Assembly (NCBI RefSeq): GCF_921293095.1
Contig: NC_060247.1
Location: 109,883,111 to 109,947,110, forward strand
Direction of reading: 5' to 3'
Origin: Ischnura elegans
Taxonomy: Eukaryota > Arthropoda > Insecta > Odonata > Coenagrionidae
DNA length: 64,000 nt
In this document: piece after piece, positions 1 to 10,541 of the stretch
Layout: the number at the start of each line of letters is the position of its first letter
How positions within the stretch are numbered: the stretch's first letter is position 1
Made by a program: the position numbers and the translations under genes
The notes under the pieces: model-generated
Seen by the model: the letters and a program-made list of their open reading frames with translations, nothing else
What the model was told of the DNA's origin: nothing
The model's database searches: none

Positions 1-1230
1 TTAATGGGTGCCCCGTATTATAATCAATTCCACATTATACATTTAGCATTATCATTTCTGTCAAAGGAAGTTCGTTTCATTTTAATTTTGAGTGTTTTCT
101 TAAATCCTACTCACCTGCACATGTTTCGGCATTTGACACACTTTGTATCGCTGTGCAATCGCCTCGTCTCGTTCATGCTCTCCTCTGAAAATAAATCTTC
201 AATGCACTTGTTAACGGCCTCAAATTGGCTCTGAAAAGGAAACGTAATATATAGATTGACGATATTTTGAAATACTTGTTACCGCTACTCCCGCCGTTTT
301 TGACAGTGATCATTAGATCTCAACCAAGGACTAATTTAATGGACAGATTAATATGTTACAAGATATTAATACATTAATGACATTGGGAAACCCACTTTCT
401 TTTCTTTTATCGGTGATTTGTTTTTGACTGACTTTTCTTTTGGCCTCTGAATATGAAAGTTGTTATCTGTCACGTCACTTTTTTAGCTCTTTTTGTCTCA
501 TACGTCATAAAAAATTCAAATTAAGGAATGTAAAGTTACATCTTACCTTATCTAATGTCCGTAGAGGAAATTTTTAGGTAAAGATATTTTAACGAATGGT
601 TTAGTGATGCGCGTGAAATGGGAAAAAAATCAGTGCATGCAATCCCCTCAACATCGAAAACCCCCAGGAAGTAAAAGTGCGTGCCATCGTCTCACTATAG
701 TATCTCCTGCATAATTAGACTCCTATGCACTTATCGCTAGTCTATTTCAGCGTCAGCCACCGGTCACAAGTCTGATAGGGCTTATGTCGTGCAATTGGAG
801 AGCCTCCTGTGATCGACGCTCAATCTAGCAGTATGTGGTCACAATGACACAAGGTTTTGTGAAAACACTTGACGTGCTAGAAGAAAACTAATAACAATTT
901 TGAAATCAGTATGTCTATTTTAGTATAAAGCAGCTCAAAATTGGAAGTCGACCGTAAATGTGATGAGAAATGTTCCCCAGTGTAACCACGATAATCGTAT
1001 AATCTAAACCTTTTCCGAATACGAATTAAATTTTACAGGCAGAGTCGTACACAGGGCGCTGGGCACCGTGCTGTAATCAAACAGCCACCTCATTCATGCA
1101 TTAATGACACTTGAACTTCGACTCCATGTGCGAATAAATATAGTACTTACATAGGAAAAATATAACACTCAGTCATAGCATTAATAGAGGCAGTAGGAAG
1201 GATACTGGAATATAGATCAAGGTTTAATCA
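1..1230. repeat. Segmental repeat, A copy (pairs with 18841-20760)
   Basis: From the first base, this block matches 18841-20760 almost base for base. It covers exon 3 and the adjoining parts of introns 2 and 3. About 540-715 versus 19395-19570 differ at only one or two positions. Similarity stops abruptly at GGTTTAATCA (about 1230 and 20760). The B copy carries an extra 668-bp MITE that this copy lacks. Confidence 0.85.
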
Positions 1231-4200
1231 TGTACTTTGTTTTATTATTATTATCATTTTTTTATATATGTTTTTATTAAACTAAATATATTACAACAAT
1301 GAGACTTAGCAACCAAATATTAAATAAATCAATATTCAGCCCAGATGATGAGTGCCGAGACGGTACTTGAACGTCGGCCGTTATAAAAACATTAACCCGG
1401 TGGGAATTCCAAGAAAAGTTTGCCCACATTATTCGCTGGGAAAGCATAAAATCATAATGTACTGCCATATTCCAGGTATATAATGTATATTCTGTTAAGG
1501 GAGGGCTGTTTTTTTTTCAACTTCTGATCGCTATCCGTAAACACCATACAAACGACTGGCGGGTATCGCATGCAGAGGTTACCTCTTCGCGATCTCTGTA
1601 CATGTTCAGTCATTTGCGAGCATAAGTTGTTAGTTAAGTAACGGATTCATAAGAAAGGCCACCTCAGTTTATTCTCTTACCAAATGTGATATGCGGTGCT
1701 ACAACTGCAAACTATGCGAATGGCTTTCACTTGCGCTCAGCATGACCTATATGCCGGTAAATGAGTGTTTTAAAATCAACAGTGGCTGTAGATGAGACGG
1801 ATTAACTATCTACATCTACTCACAACCCCGCAAGCCGCTCCAATGAGCGTGTGGCGGGAGGGGAGGGGTTTAGGACAGTAGCGGTTAATAAAAATGAAAG
1901 GGAAGACGCTAAGTTCCTTCTAACATTATAATTATTCCTTTATATTATTATTGTTCGGGAGAAAACGAATTCCCAGACCTATCCGTCCGGCAGAATATCT
2001 CTCTTAATTTATCATTTCAGTCAGAACTGGTAATATAGTGGGTTTTTAATGTGTTGCTCTCCACGAGTAGCCTCTTGCGTCCCTAGCGGCTCCCTATAAC
2101 TCCTGAAACAAAGCAGCAATCAAATCAATCGATGCTCCAACAAATAACCAGGTAATCAAGAAAATTCTGACCAGCCTTCAACAATTGAAAGTTTATGGTA
2201 TCGTTTTTTTTTTGGATCATACAGGTCAGATTACTTGCAGATGGGGACAACGATCGACGCATCTGCTCATTGTTAAGCATTAAGCCAATTGCGCAGAGCC
2301 ATTAAAAAAAGAAAGTCATACTGACTTCTGGAAGTGTTCTTATTAATTTTAGCTGATAGACTTTTCCAAACTCAAAACAGCCTACCATTCAGTGCCGCAA
2401 GATTTGGCTAGGGCTGTATCTAACCACTCTTCAGATGGAACAAATGCAGCATAATTTCTGCATTCACTTAAGTTATGCTACAATTTTTTCGCTATTGTAG
2501 TGTGTACTTTGTACACTAACTACATTCTTTATCACAACAATTCAATCTGTTAGGAACGGCAAATAGCTGACGAAAGTATCATCAATTATAGTTTACGTCG
2601 CTGTTTTAGCGTGAAGCCGTTTTTTATGCACTGTAAAAAAGACGGCCGTGTATCCACAGCAAATATTCTAGTATATTTACCTCAGAAGAATTTCGGCACC
2701 GTTCAAATTCTAAGTCTGGAGTGGGCGTTGGAGTTGCATAGCAGAGTGCTACGAAAAAGAATGCGCCTGCAAAGATTTTGAAATGTAAAATAAAAATCAG
2801 ACAAAAACGATTGTTAAAAAAATATTTTGCAATTCTATTATTTTATCTTCATCAGCTACCTCTTCTTCAGCCAGTATTACGAAAACATGCAAATGTTGAA
2901 GGTCAAGTGAAGACAAAAAATTTACTTAAGTATGCTTGCTAGAACTAGAGCAGAGTCATCGGCAATTTAGAAAAGGTAAAATTGATTTAATTATTAGCGG
3001 TGTAAGTGAGCCAATACTGCCTAAAAAATATCTTTTACAATAAGTTTTATTCTTTATAAAAGAGTACAAATTCAATTTTGATTTGTAACGACGTACCGCT
3101 GGTGCTATTGGTGCAACCTTGATTTTTATAGAGATTTTCTAAGATCTCATTTTTCATAGGAAAGTGAGAATTTGTTCTTGTTTTTGTCACCATTATTTTG
3201 TTAATTTCTCTAATTTTTCAGTATTGTAAATTTTCTAATGCCTCTAAAACTAAAAAAGGTGCTATAATACGTGTTATCTGAACACAAATACGGAATGATA
3301 TCGTATTTGAAGGATATTACGCGGCACCAGCTGCCAAGCCAATTATGGGGTTTAGGTGGTCCAATATTTATCTTATTATGCTAAAATGCAAATAAACGTA
3401 GAGAGAAATGCAGAAACCTGCAAAAGACAGTTTAACAACCCTTATTGTGGAGGAGCAATAATTTTATTGAAAACAGTAATCAGTTCATGAATGAAGACAA
3501 TACAAAGCGCAGGTAATCGATGAAAACAATAGAATGTAAAGCTTTTGAAGGGGAAAGGATGTACCGATCCCGCTAGAATAGCCGGACGTATTTAGTTTAT
3601 TTTCGTGACATGACGTAGCGATTCGTGGAGAGATAATGAGTTTCTAATTACTCCAGCAAAATAGGGGTGAACAGAAATCTATGTAGCGGATAAAGAATCG
3701 TTTCAGGCATGATGTGGTGGAAAAACGATACATCAGTGATGAAATATCAAACACAAATAGTATTTTCCACATTTTAATGTACAACACCGCAACTGACCAT
3801 GCTTTGGACACTATAATGTAATTCTCAAGGTATTGAAATAGACACACTCACATATAAGTATTTACACTTGGGATGAGTCGATTCCGATTCCAGGAAGATA
3901 AATATTTTGTGCATAGACTATAGGTTTGGGGCATAAATGCCGCCATATACCTGAGCCATTGAGAACTGTGCATTATTAAGTTAACAATTTATATCTGGAG
4001 CAGTTGAAATGTTTATTATTTAATTAAAGCCATGGATATATTACAATAATTTAATTCACTACTCTAATGAATATACTTTTTGTACCACTTCAATGTTTTT
4101 TATTACTTTATTCGATTCTATTTTAATGACCGCAATACAAATGACAAATCAATATCCTGTTAGTTTGAATAAGTATCGGTGGAATGTGAATCGAAAAAAT

Positions 4201-5165
4201 TGGAATCGAATCATCCATACAGTCTGAATGCCGTGGGGTGGCGCACGGTCCCGCCGGCTACCTTAGTCGGTCCCATAGTTTTTATGGTCTGTCCTTTCTT
4301 CCCCCGGCGCTCGCGGACCGACTCAGGTAGCTGGCAAATCAGTGCACCACCCTAGAGTCTGTATAATGAGGGAGGAAAGGAGCGACCATAAAAACTGTAT
4401 GGAACCAACTAAGGTAGCTGGCGCACGGGGCCACCACCTACCTGAGACGGCCCGCGAGCCGTGAGCGCCGCGGCAATGAAGAAATTGCAAATGAAAGATG
4501 ATAAAATATTTGATAGCTTCATCATTAATTCGCACGGAGCGATAATAAGGTCACCTAATAATTAATTTCGCGCAAAGGTCTCCCTGCGAATAATTTATTG
4601 ATAATTTCTTCAAACGGATCGACCTTTAAAATTGCCATATTATGAGATAAATAGAATATTTGATTTCAAAGCTAGATGGCGGATGCCCGATTTCAAAACA
4701 GATTTCAAAAAAAGTACTAAAAACTAGCTCAGCTAATAGTGTAGTATGCAACTAGGTTATGAACGGATGCTTATTAGAACGATAAGCATTCGTTACACAT
4801 TAAATAATAGTAAAAGCAAACACTAAAGGTATTTCAAATATAGTAGCGATACATTCGTCGGAAAGGCCCCAATAAAAAGCAAGGCGGGGAAACACATCTA
4901 CCCCGATGGCTAGAAATTGTATCTTTTTTTCCCAAAATCTATTTTAACACTCGTAGAAAGAATTTATAAAAATTTATGATGCACGGTTTAAATTTATAAA
5001 TGCTAGTTGGAAATGTAAATAAAAGATACATGAAAGGCATGAAATAGTTCAGTACAAAGCAAGTTCTTCTGGCTGATTTTGAATGAAATTCTTAATATAA
5101 TCGAAAAAAATAAAATTGAAACTCTTACCAAGTATGCATGGTAGAATGAAGGATATACTTCCCAT
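115..5165 (-). CDS. Gene A (5' part): secreted cysteine-rich protein of the tandem family, exons 1-3
   Basis: I do not recognise this as a named gene. Three exons are visible on the minus strand; the gene continues past the left edge. Exon 1 is 5165-5129 (start ATG at 5165-5163, MGSISFILPCIL), exon 2 is 2766-2681 and exon 3 is 230-115. Each has an AG acceptor and GT donor, and intron phases 1, 0 and 2 match the other four copies. Exons 1 and 2 encode a signal peptide (core GAFFFVALCYA) and a short Thr-Pro linker (TPTPTPD) where genes B and E have an acidic one. Exon 3 carries four cysteines including a CVKC pair and an N-E-T sequon. Exon 3 is nearly identical to that of gene B although exon 2 is very different. 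The start was chosen because it gives a signal peptide and aligns with the other exons 1. The remaining exons 4-6 should lie left of this window. Confidence 0.8.
1850..2060. repeat. Intron 1 of C and intron 2 of A share a fragment (pairs with about 35800-35930)
   Basis: A stretch with GTTCGG(G)GGAAAA..GAATTC and AATATCTCTCTTAATTTAT at 1955-2030 recurs at 35831-35905. It indicates that parts of the non-coding spacers are shared across array members or that an old repeat was copied with them. Confidence 0.5.
3870..4216. mobile_element. Possible MITE with GGGATGAGTCGATTCC-type ends
   Basis: The left end GGGATGAGTCGATTCC is matched in inverted form by GGAATCGAATCATCC on the right. A related short piece lies at 50540-50625. 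No coding capacity or clear target duplication was seen. Confidence 0.35.
4226..4478. repeat. Imperfect foldback repeat, GC-rich
   Basis: The arm at about 4228-4320 (GGCTACCTTAGT..GGTCCCATA..TTTTTATGGTC) is repeated in inverted orientation at about 4365-4470. The two arms are almost adjacent, as in a snapback MITE. The GC content contrasts with the AT-rich surroundings. Confidence 0.5.
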
Positions 5166-5404
5166 AGTTATTTGGCCTTTTCTCAGAAACTGTAGAAGGA
5201 AAACACAAAAAAATTTTGTTAACTCTGTATTGTAAATGGAACTCTTGATTCGAATTTCTCAATGTCACGTCTCAGAGCACTGGTTATAAGCAGTCTGCTG
5301 CGAAAATATTGTCGTCCAACACTGCAGTCGTAGTCACTGAGGTCGAAATGTCAAGACCTTAGGAGAATTTATCGTGAACGCATATCTCACTGCTGAAAAA
5401 ATAT

Positions 5405-5490
5405 GAGTAGAAAAAATCATTCCGGGGCAAGGAAGGCACGTAGCCTGAATGTTGCTTCGGATGGGAGATTGGGTGGTAAGTGAAAGTCCC
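5405..5490 (+). mobile_element. Possible 5S-like / SINE fragment
   Basis: GAAAAAATCATTC at the start is shared with the SINE copies at 23890 and 56608. TTCGGATGGGAGATTGGGTGG (in part) resembles the internal promoter region of 5S rRNA. It is short and decayed, so the identification is weak. Confidence 0.25.
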
Positions 5491-5493
5491 TTA

Positions 5494-6805
5494 AGGTGCG
5501 TTTACACTGTATAACATGTTAGATGTAACAAGTTACTGGTAACCTTTGTTTTATAGTGAAGCGGTGCCAAAAATGCACAAATAACATATTACAGAGTCAA
5601 TCGCAGCGGCAACCACGGACAACCAATGAGGTATCAGGGGAGCCCTTCGAGGATACAACACACCGGGCCCGGGAACCAAGCCCGTGGCTTATACGCCCAG
5701 ACACCCGAGGAGGGGGAGGAAAGGAGGAGAAAAGGAAAGAGGCGCCGCCGCGATAGGAGCCCTTCGAAGCCTCTGGGAAGGGAAAGGGAAGGAAGGGACG
5801 GGACGAGGGAACGACACCTCAACACTATAGAAGCGAAGAGGGCTCTACTATTAGTGAAACCAAGCTTACGCAATTAATGTGCCAGCGATTTTAGTGGGTT
5901 TTCCTATAAGGAAGAAAAATCCATCGATCAAATCGCTAGAAGGCAACTACGGACAATGACACTATGCTTGCTGCTGCCTCTGCGTTTGCCATTATGGGCT
6001 CGGGGAAAGAGCGCTTTAAAAGGCGGTATTGGGTGCGGCCAAGTTTAGCGTCCCGGAAAAAAATATTGCGCCAGTGAGCTATTGAATGATCTTCAGCGGG
6101 ACGACCGAGATTTTTTATTCGGAAACTAAGAACGGACGGTCATTTTAAGAACTTTCTTCGAATGACCACCCAGGATTTAGAACAATTAATATCTCTCATT
6201 GGCGAACGGATGGGTGAAAAAGGTAAACCACCTTTCTCTAAAGGTGCGTTTACATTATGTAAAATGTTACATATACAAGTTACATGAAACATGTTTTACG
6301 AAAAAGTTATAAATCCGTGTAAGACGTTACATGTGATATTGTGCAACAAAAAAAGAATTCGTGTTACATAACAAGTTTTTGGTTTCCCGCATGAAGTGGG
6401 AAAATGTGTAAAATGTTACAGAAAAGAGGTGAGGCGCATGGTGGGGATAGCCAGCTGACGGGTGGGATGCGACTGAATCTGTATCATGTTATTTGTACAT
6501 AATTGGTTCCGCTAGACCCTTGTTATAAAACAAATGTTATATAAAACAAATGTTATATAAAACAAATGTTAGAAGTAGCTTGTTACATGCAGCATGTTTA
6601 TATAACATGTTACATAGTGTAAACGCACCTTAACATGTTACAAATTTTCCCACGTGCGGAAAGCCAAAAACTTGTTAGACAAACATGAATGTTTGTTTTG
6701 TAACACAACCCTACATGTAACTTCTTACACGGATTTGTAACGTTTTCGTAAAACATGTGATATGTAACTTGTTTATAGAACATGTTACACAGTGTAAATG
6801 CACCT
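5494..6805 (+). mobile_element. PIF/Harbinger DNA transposon remnant
   Basis: Ends are AGGTGCGTTTACACTGT and the inverted AGTGTAAATGCACCT. The flanking trinucleotides are TTA (5491-5493) and TCA (6806-6808), close to the 3-bp target duplication of Harbinger elements. Inside are pieces of transposase: RRYWVRPSL at about 6021-6047, then after frame changes NFLRMTTQDLEQLISLI at about 6150-6200. This matches the usual N-terminal part of Harbinger transposases (RRFWVRP... and FRNFxRM...). A GC-rich stretch at 5600-5810 has no recognised origin. A second Harbinger MITE sits inside at 6242-6630. Confidence 0.75.
6242..6630. mobile_element. Harbinger MITE nested in the larger Harbinger copy
   Basis: Begins AGGTGCGTTTACATTA and ends AGTGTAAACGCACCT, flanked by TAA on both sides (6239-6241 and 6631-6633), the 3-bp duplication typical of the superfamily. 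Its ends are of the same type as the host element. It contains short direct repeats of ATATAAAACAAATGTT near 6530-6570. Confidence 0.75.
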
Positions 6806-7109
6806 TCAATGACACCTTGTCATTCTGAACGTTCCGGAAAACCATAGGTTTCAATAAATCAGCAGTATCTTTCGCGTGCATAGAGTTAAAAGTAAAATAA
6901 TTCGTTTCTTATGGGCATACTCAGTGGACTAATGGGGGAGCACCCCCATTGGGTTGAAACATAGCCCTGATAAAATTGACATTTTTGGAGGTTGCTACTT
7001 TGTACAGAAGTATTCAGTTATATTTTCCGATATATTTACGTACTTTAACAAATTGAAATGAAAATTAGCTCTGAAATTAGAGCCTATTTTACACGCTTTT
7101 GTTATGTTA

Positions 7110-7285
7110 CAATCCAGTGGCAGACGCAGAGAGAGAGATTGGATGAACAATGTGGAGGCCTATAGCCACTTGGGTATCCAATTTGCGCTAGATGGACTGG
7201 TGATAATTTTTTCGGACCCCTACTGTTGCTGGGAGATTATCCCCACTTAGGCCCCCCTTGTCCCTATCCAGGATCCGCCGCTGGG
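7110..7285. mobile_element. Possible hAT-type MITE
   Basis: CCAGTGGCAGAC at 7112 is roughly inverted as GGATCCGCCGCTGG at 7271-7284, with a C-rich run inside as in other repeats of this window. No target duplication is evident. Confidence 0.3.
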
Positions 7286-7321
7286 CATGCTTAATGAAAT
7301 ATAACTACAAAGGGCGGAGAA

Positions 7322-7715
7322 AATTATTATTATTATTATTATAGTATTCTACCGATTAAGGTAGGTTTCCATGGAGTACTAAAGAAGTGATCTGGGAGAT
7401 TCCCTTTCCTTCTAGCAATGCCTTCTTCAATTCACTGTATGGCCTACTACATTTAAATCTATCAAAAAATCCAATTATTTTCCTTCCCCTCCCTCTTTCC
7501 CTAACATTCTACCCTCTAACACCATTTTCAACATCCCCTCCCCGCTAAGTACTCCTCCCACCCATACCTTCTGTCTCGTCCGTATCTCATCTAAAATATG
7601 CCTCTCCTCGCCAACCATATCCAGCACTTCGTCGTTCTTTTTCCTCTCCGACAATTTGAGAAAAATTATGTCACGAAATTTTAACCCTGAATAACCTATG
7701 CCAGTAGGAAACAAA
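7322..7715 (-). mobile_element. LINE 3' end, 5'-truncated
   Basis: On the minus strand the sequence encodes DEVLDMVGEERHILDEIRT followed by VWVGGVLSGEGMLKMVLEG, the conserved C-terminal stretch after the reverse transcriptase of a common arthropod non-LTR element. The same region occurs at 33900-34330. The element ends in an AAT microsatellite tail (7324-7341). Only the 3' tip is present. Confidence 0.65.
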
Positions 7716-9700
7716 ATTACAAATGATGTTTAGGTAAAAAACTACGGAAACTTTAAGCGCTCGGATCAGCCGCGAGGTTTTCCTGCTGCAGGGTAGCCAT
7801 GAAGAAATGAAAGGCAAATGCAGGTAAATAATTCGAAGTCATGAGTGTTCCAGAGCATCCAGAAACAGGGCAAACTCGCGGCCAATAGGAGGACTTGGTT
7901 GAAAGTTTCCGTAGTTTAAAAATGGTGTTTCTTCGACCTAAGAATCACCGGTAATATTGGTACAGATTTGAATCAATTAATTCAGGGTTATAATATCGTG
8001 ACAAATTTTTCTCCCGACTTTTACATAAAAAATTGAGTGCCAGAGTATAGTTGTCCCTCGGCTATTGGTCCCTTCAGCAGATGTACCACAGGTAGTTGCG
8101 ACATGGGAAAAAATTCGTGGGAGGGGGTCGTAAAAGGAGGGAATGGAGGCTAAAGCTCTTGGCTCCGAGCCTGAAAGATGGCTAAATTTCAGTTAAGGTG
8201 AGAAAATTATACGCCTGAATATGAAGAAATGTGTTTGATGGAAACTAATGGTGTTATTTTGACAAAAGAATGGAAGCTAAAATTTCTAAAACGGTACTAG
8301 TCCACCTGGCAGTAATAAAATATGAAAAGTTTTCAAGTCTACTTTGTGGTTAATGTTTGGAGCATTGTTTTTGTTTTTTTTCAACGAATAGATATAACAT
8401 ATTGTAGCATGTAAAATAATTTTTTTACGTATAATATGTAGAGTAAAGATAAGAGGCTTTGTTTGCTTAGGAGATGTTAAAAATGTGGCTTGTCTTAAGG
8501 TTATGTTGTATAACTTGTATTGTTCTGAGAATAGTGGCTTTTGTAAAACATTCTATTAGCAGATGGCGCGATGCATAGAATTGTCGACCTTATTGGAAAT
8601 GTTTTCTATCATTTTACTAGTCGACAGAATACCTCCTCATGACTCAAAATTCTCCATGTAAAAGTGATTTCAGACATAGTTAGCTTCGGTGTATGCGACG
8701 ATGTATATTTTATATATTTCACGGATAGGAAATTTTATGTGTATTATCTTTGGACTGGACCATTTTCGGAAACCAGTTCTTCCGAATTTCGGTTGTATTT
8801 GCTACCATTTACGTTTGAATTACCATTTTACCGCTTAAGTTTTCATCTCTACCAAGTCAAAATTATTCGATTTATCAAAAAACTTCTACTCTTCTTGTCG
8901 GTGTATATGTCTCATTGTCGATTATAAGATTAAGCGAGAAAGCGATCTATATCTTTTTCCTATAATTTTCGCTTCAGTGATTCCACTTTGGTTTCCACCT
9001 TTCTTTGGTTTTTAAGTCGCCATTGATTTTCCTTTCCCCACATTCTGTGGTCGTTAATGCTCTATGTCTTCCTCGGTGTGAGCGATGGCTTACATCCATA
9101 CGCGGGATATTAAATTTACCAATGCATCAGATCCAGTGCGGTACCAAGAGTTGCCCCCAGGTACAGGAGTTAGGCGCTAGGGACACGTTTGAAAACGTTA
9201 AGAGTGTTAACCCATGAAAATATGGTCGAGTTGTTCGTATGATTTCCCTTTTATGGCTCGTATTCATAAATATTGCATTCAGGATTCTTCACTCACGCGA
9301 TTCAATTGATTCGCAACGATTGCAATATATAGCGCCTCGCTAGGATACATGTCAACTTTTGTATTAGCCTGTAATAGATACGCTACGAGGGGAAGGTAAT
9401 CGTTTAATGCTGAAAAAAGCTCGATGTATATTTTGTTAAGCTCAATGAATTAATATTGAGCTCAATTATACATTCAATAGTATATAAAAAAAACGCATTT
9501 TAATATTTCTGAGTGAAACGTACTCCTCTCAAAACGAAATACGAGTGCTTGATACCGAGTTGCAGTGGTTACGGTGATCGAATACCATGCTCAAGTTCCA
9601 AGGTCGATTCTCGTCTTAGGAATTCTTGATTTACTAATTTCCTTATACTTTTTCTTTTACTCATTAGGACTGCTACTGGTACCTAGTGGAGCCTACTATG
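7716..9700. other. No gene or recognised element seen
   Basis: AT-rich spacer between genes A and B. The few short open frames (for example 8664-8927 on the plus strand) show no recognisable domain and no support from the array structure. Confidence 0.5.
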
Positions 9701-10034
9701 AATGGGCGTACCCAGTGATGGGCAGGGGGGGGGGCAGCTTCCCCCCCCCCTAGAAGCAAAACTTGCATAAGTCTTTAAGCAAAATCAGTACTGAATTGAA
9801 ACGAAAGTATTCAACAAATTTTCTTTAAATCCACAAATATAAGTGTTAGTATAAGATATGTAACTAAAATGCAACTATTTTTTCAAGGAAATGATCTCTA
9901 ACTAATACAGCGATGTCATAATTTTCTTAAAATGTTGGTTTCATTCACCTTTTCCAAGGTAAAATGTCAAGACTTTGCTTGCCCCCCCTAGACAATGGCT
10001 TCCACTCATAGTTATGATCCTCGGTACGCCCTTG
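9701..10034. mobile_element. hAT-type MITE, GGGCGTACC ends
   Basis: Ends AATGGGCGTACC and GGTACGCCCTTG are inverted. The flanks CTACTATG (9693-9700) and CTCCTATG (10035-10042) form an 8-bp target duplication with one mismatch, as expected for hAT elements. Interior is non-coding with G and C runs close to the ends. Confidence 0.65.
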
Positions 10035-10071
10035 CTCCTATGGTAATATAAACTCTATGCTCGTATTAATT

Positions 10072-10246
10072 GGGTGCTTTCCATTCAACGACACACGTTG
10101 ACACAAATCGACTTACATCGCGGTTTTCGTGTTCCATTTCTTGTGACACAAGCCAACAAACGATTACGCGCAGGATTTGGAGAGTTATAAACAGTTCCCG
10201 TGAGCCAACACAAGTCAACGCGTGAGACGCATGATTGAAAGCACCC
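10072..10246. mobile_element. Short MITE with GGGTGCTTTC ends
   Basis: Begins GGGTGCTTTCCATTCAACG and ends in the inverted GATTGAAAGCACCC, with ATT on both sides (10069-10071 and 10247-10249). This explains the open frame that crosses it on the minus strand. Confidence 0.6.
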
Positions 10247-10541
10247 ATTGCAGTGTCTTGAGAAGGTGCAGTGCAACAATTAATATTGTCAATATGCTCG
10301 AAAATTTCTATTTGATGCCTTTTGGTAATAGAATGATAAACTGAGGCCCATGGTCTCAAAATAGCACAAGTAATATAGCAAAGCTTTAAAACAAACCGCA
10401 ATATCTTCTCTGCGACCAGGGCCTTTCATCTTTACCATTTATCTTAAATTTTAACTGTGAATAAACGTGCTAGAATATGTGATACATGAACCAGAGAGTT
10501 GGGAATTTAAGTTAATTAGAAATCAGTATTGGTAAAAGGTA

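Noticed and set aside
4-234. 76-codon plus-strand open frame
   Set aside because: It is antisense to exon 3 of gene A; the minus strand has matching splice sites, frame and paralogous exons.
5556-5877. Overlapping GC-rich open frames inside the Harbinger element
   Set aside because: Frames are open on both strands because of base composition, and they show no recognisable domain.
10066-10401. 111-codon minus-strand frame
   Set aside because: Half of it lies in a 175-bp MITE with target duplication (10072-10246), and no domain or splice context was seen.
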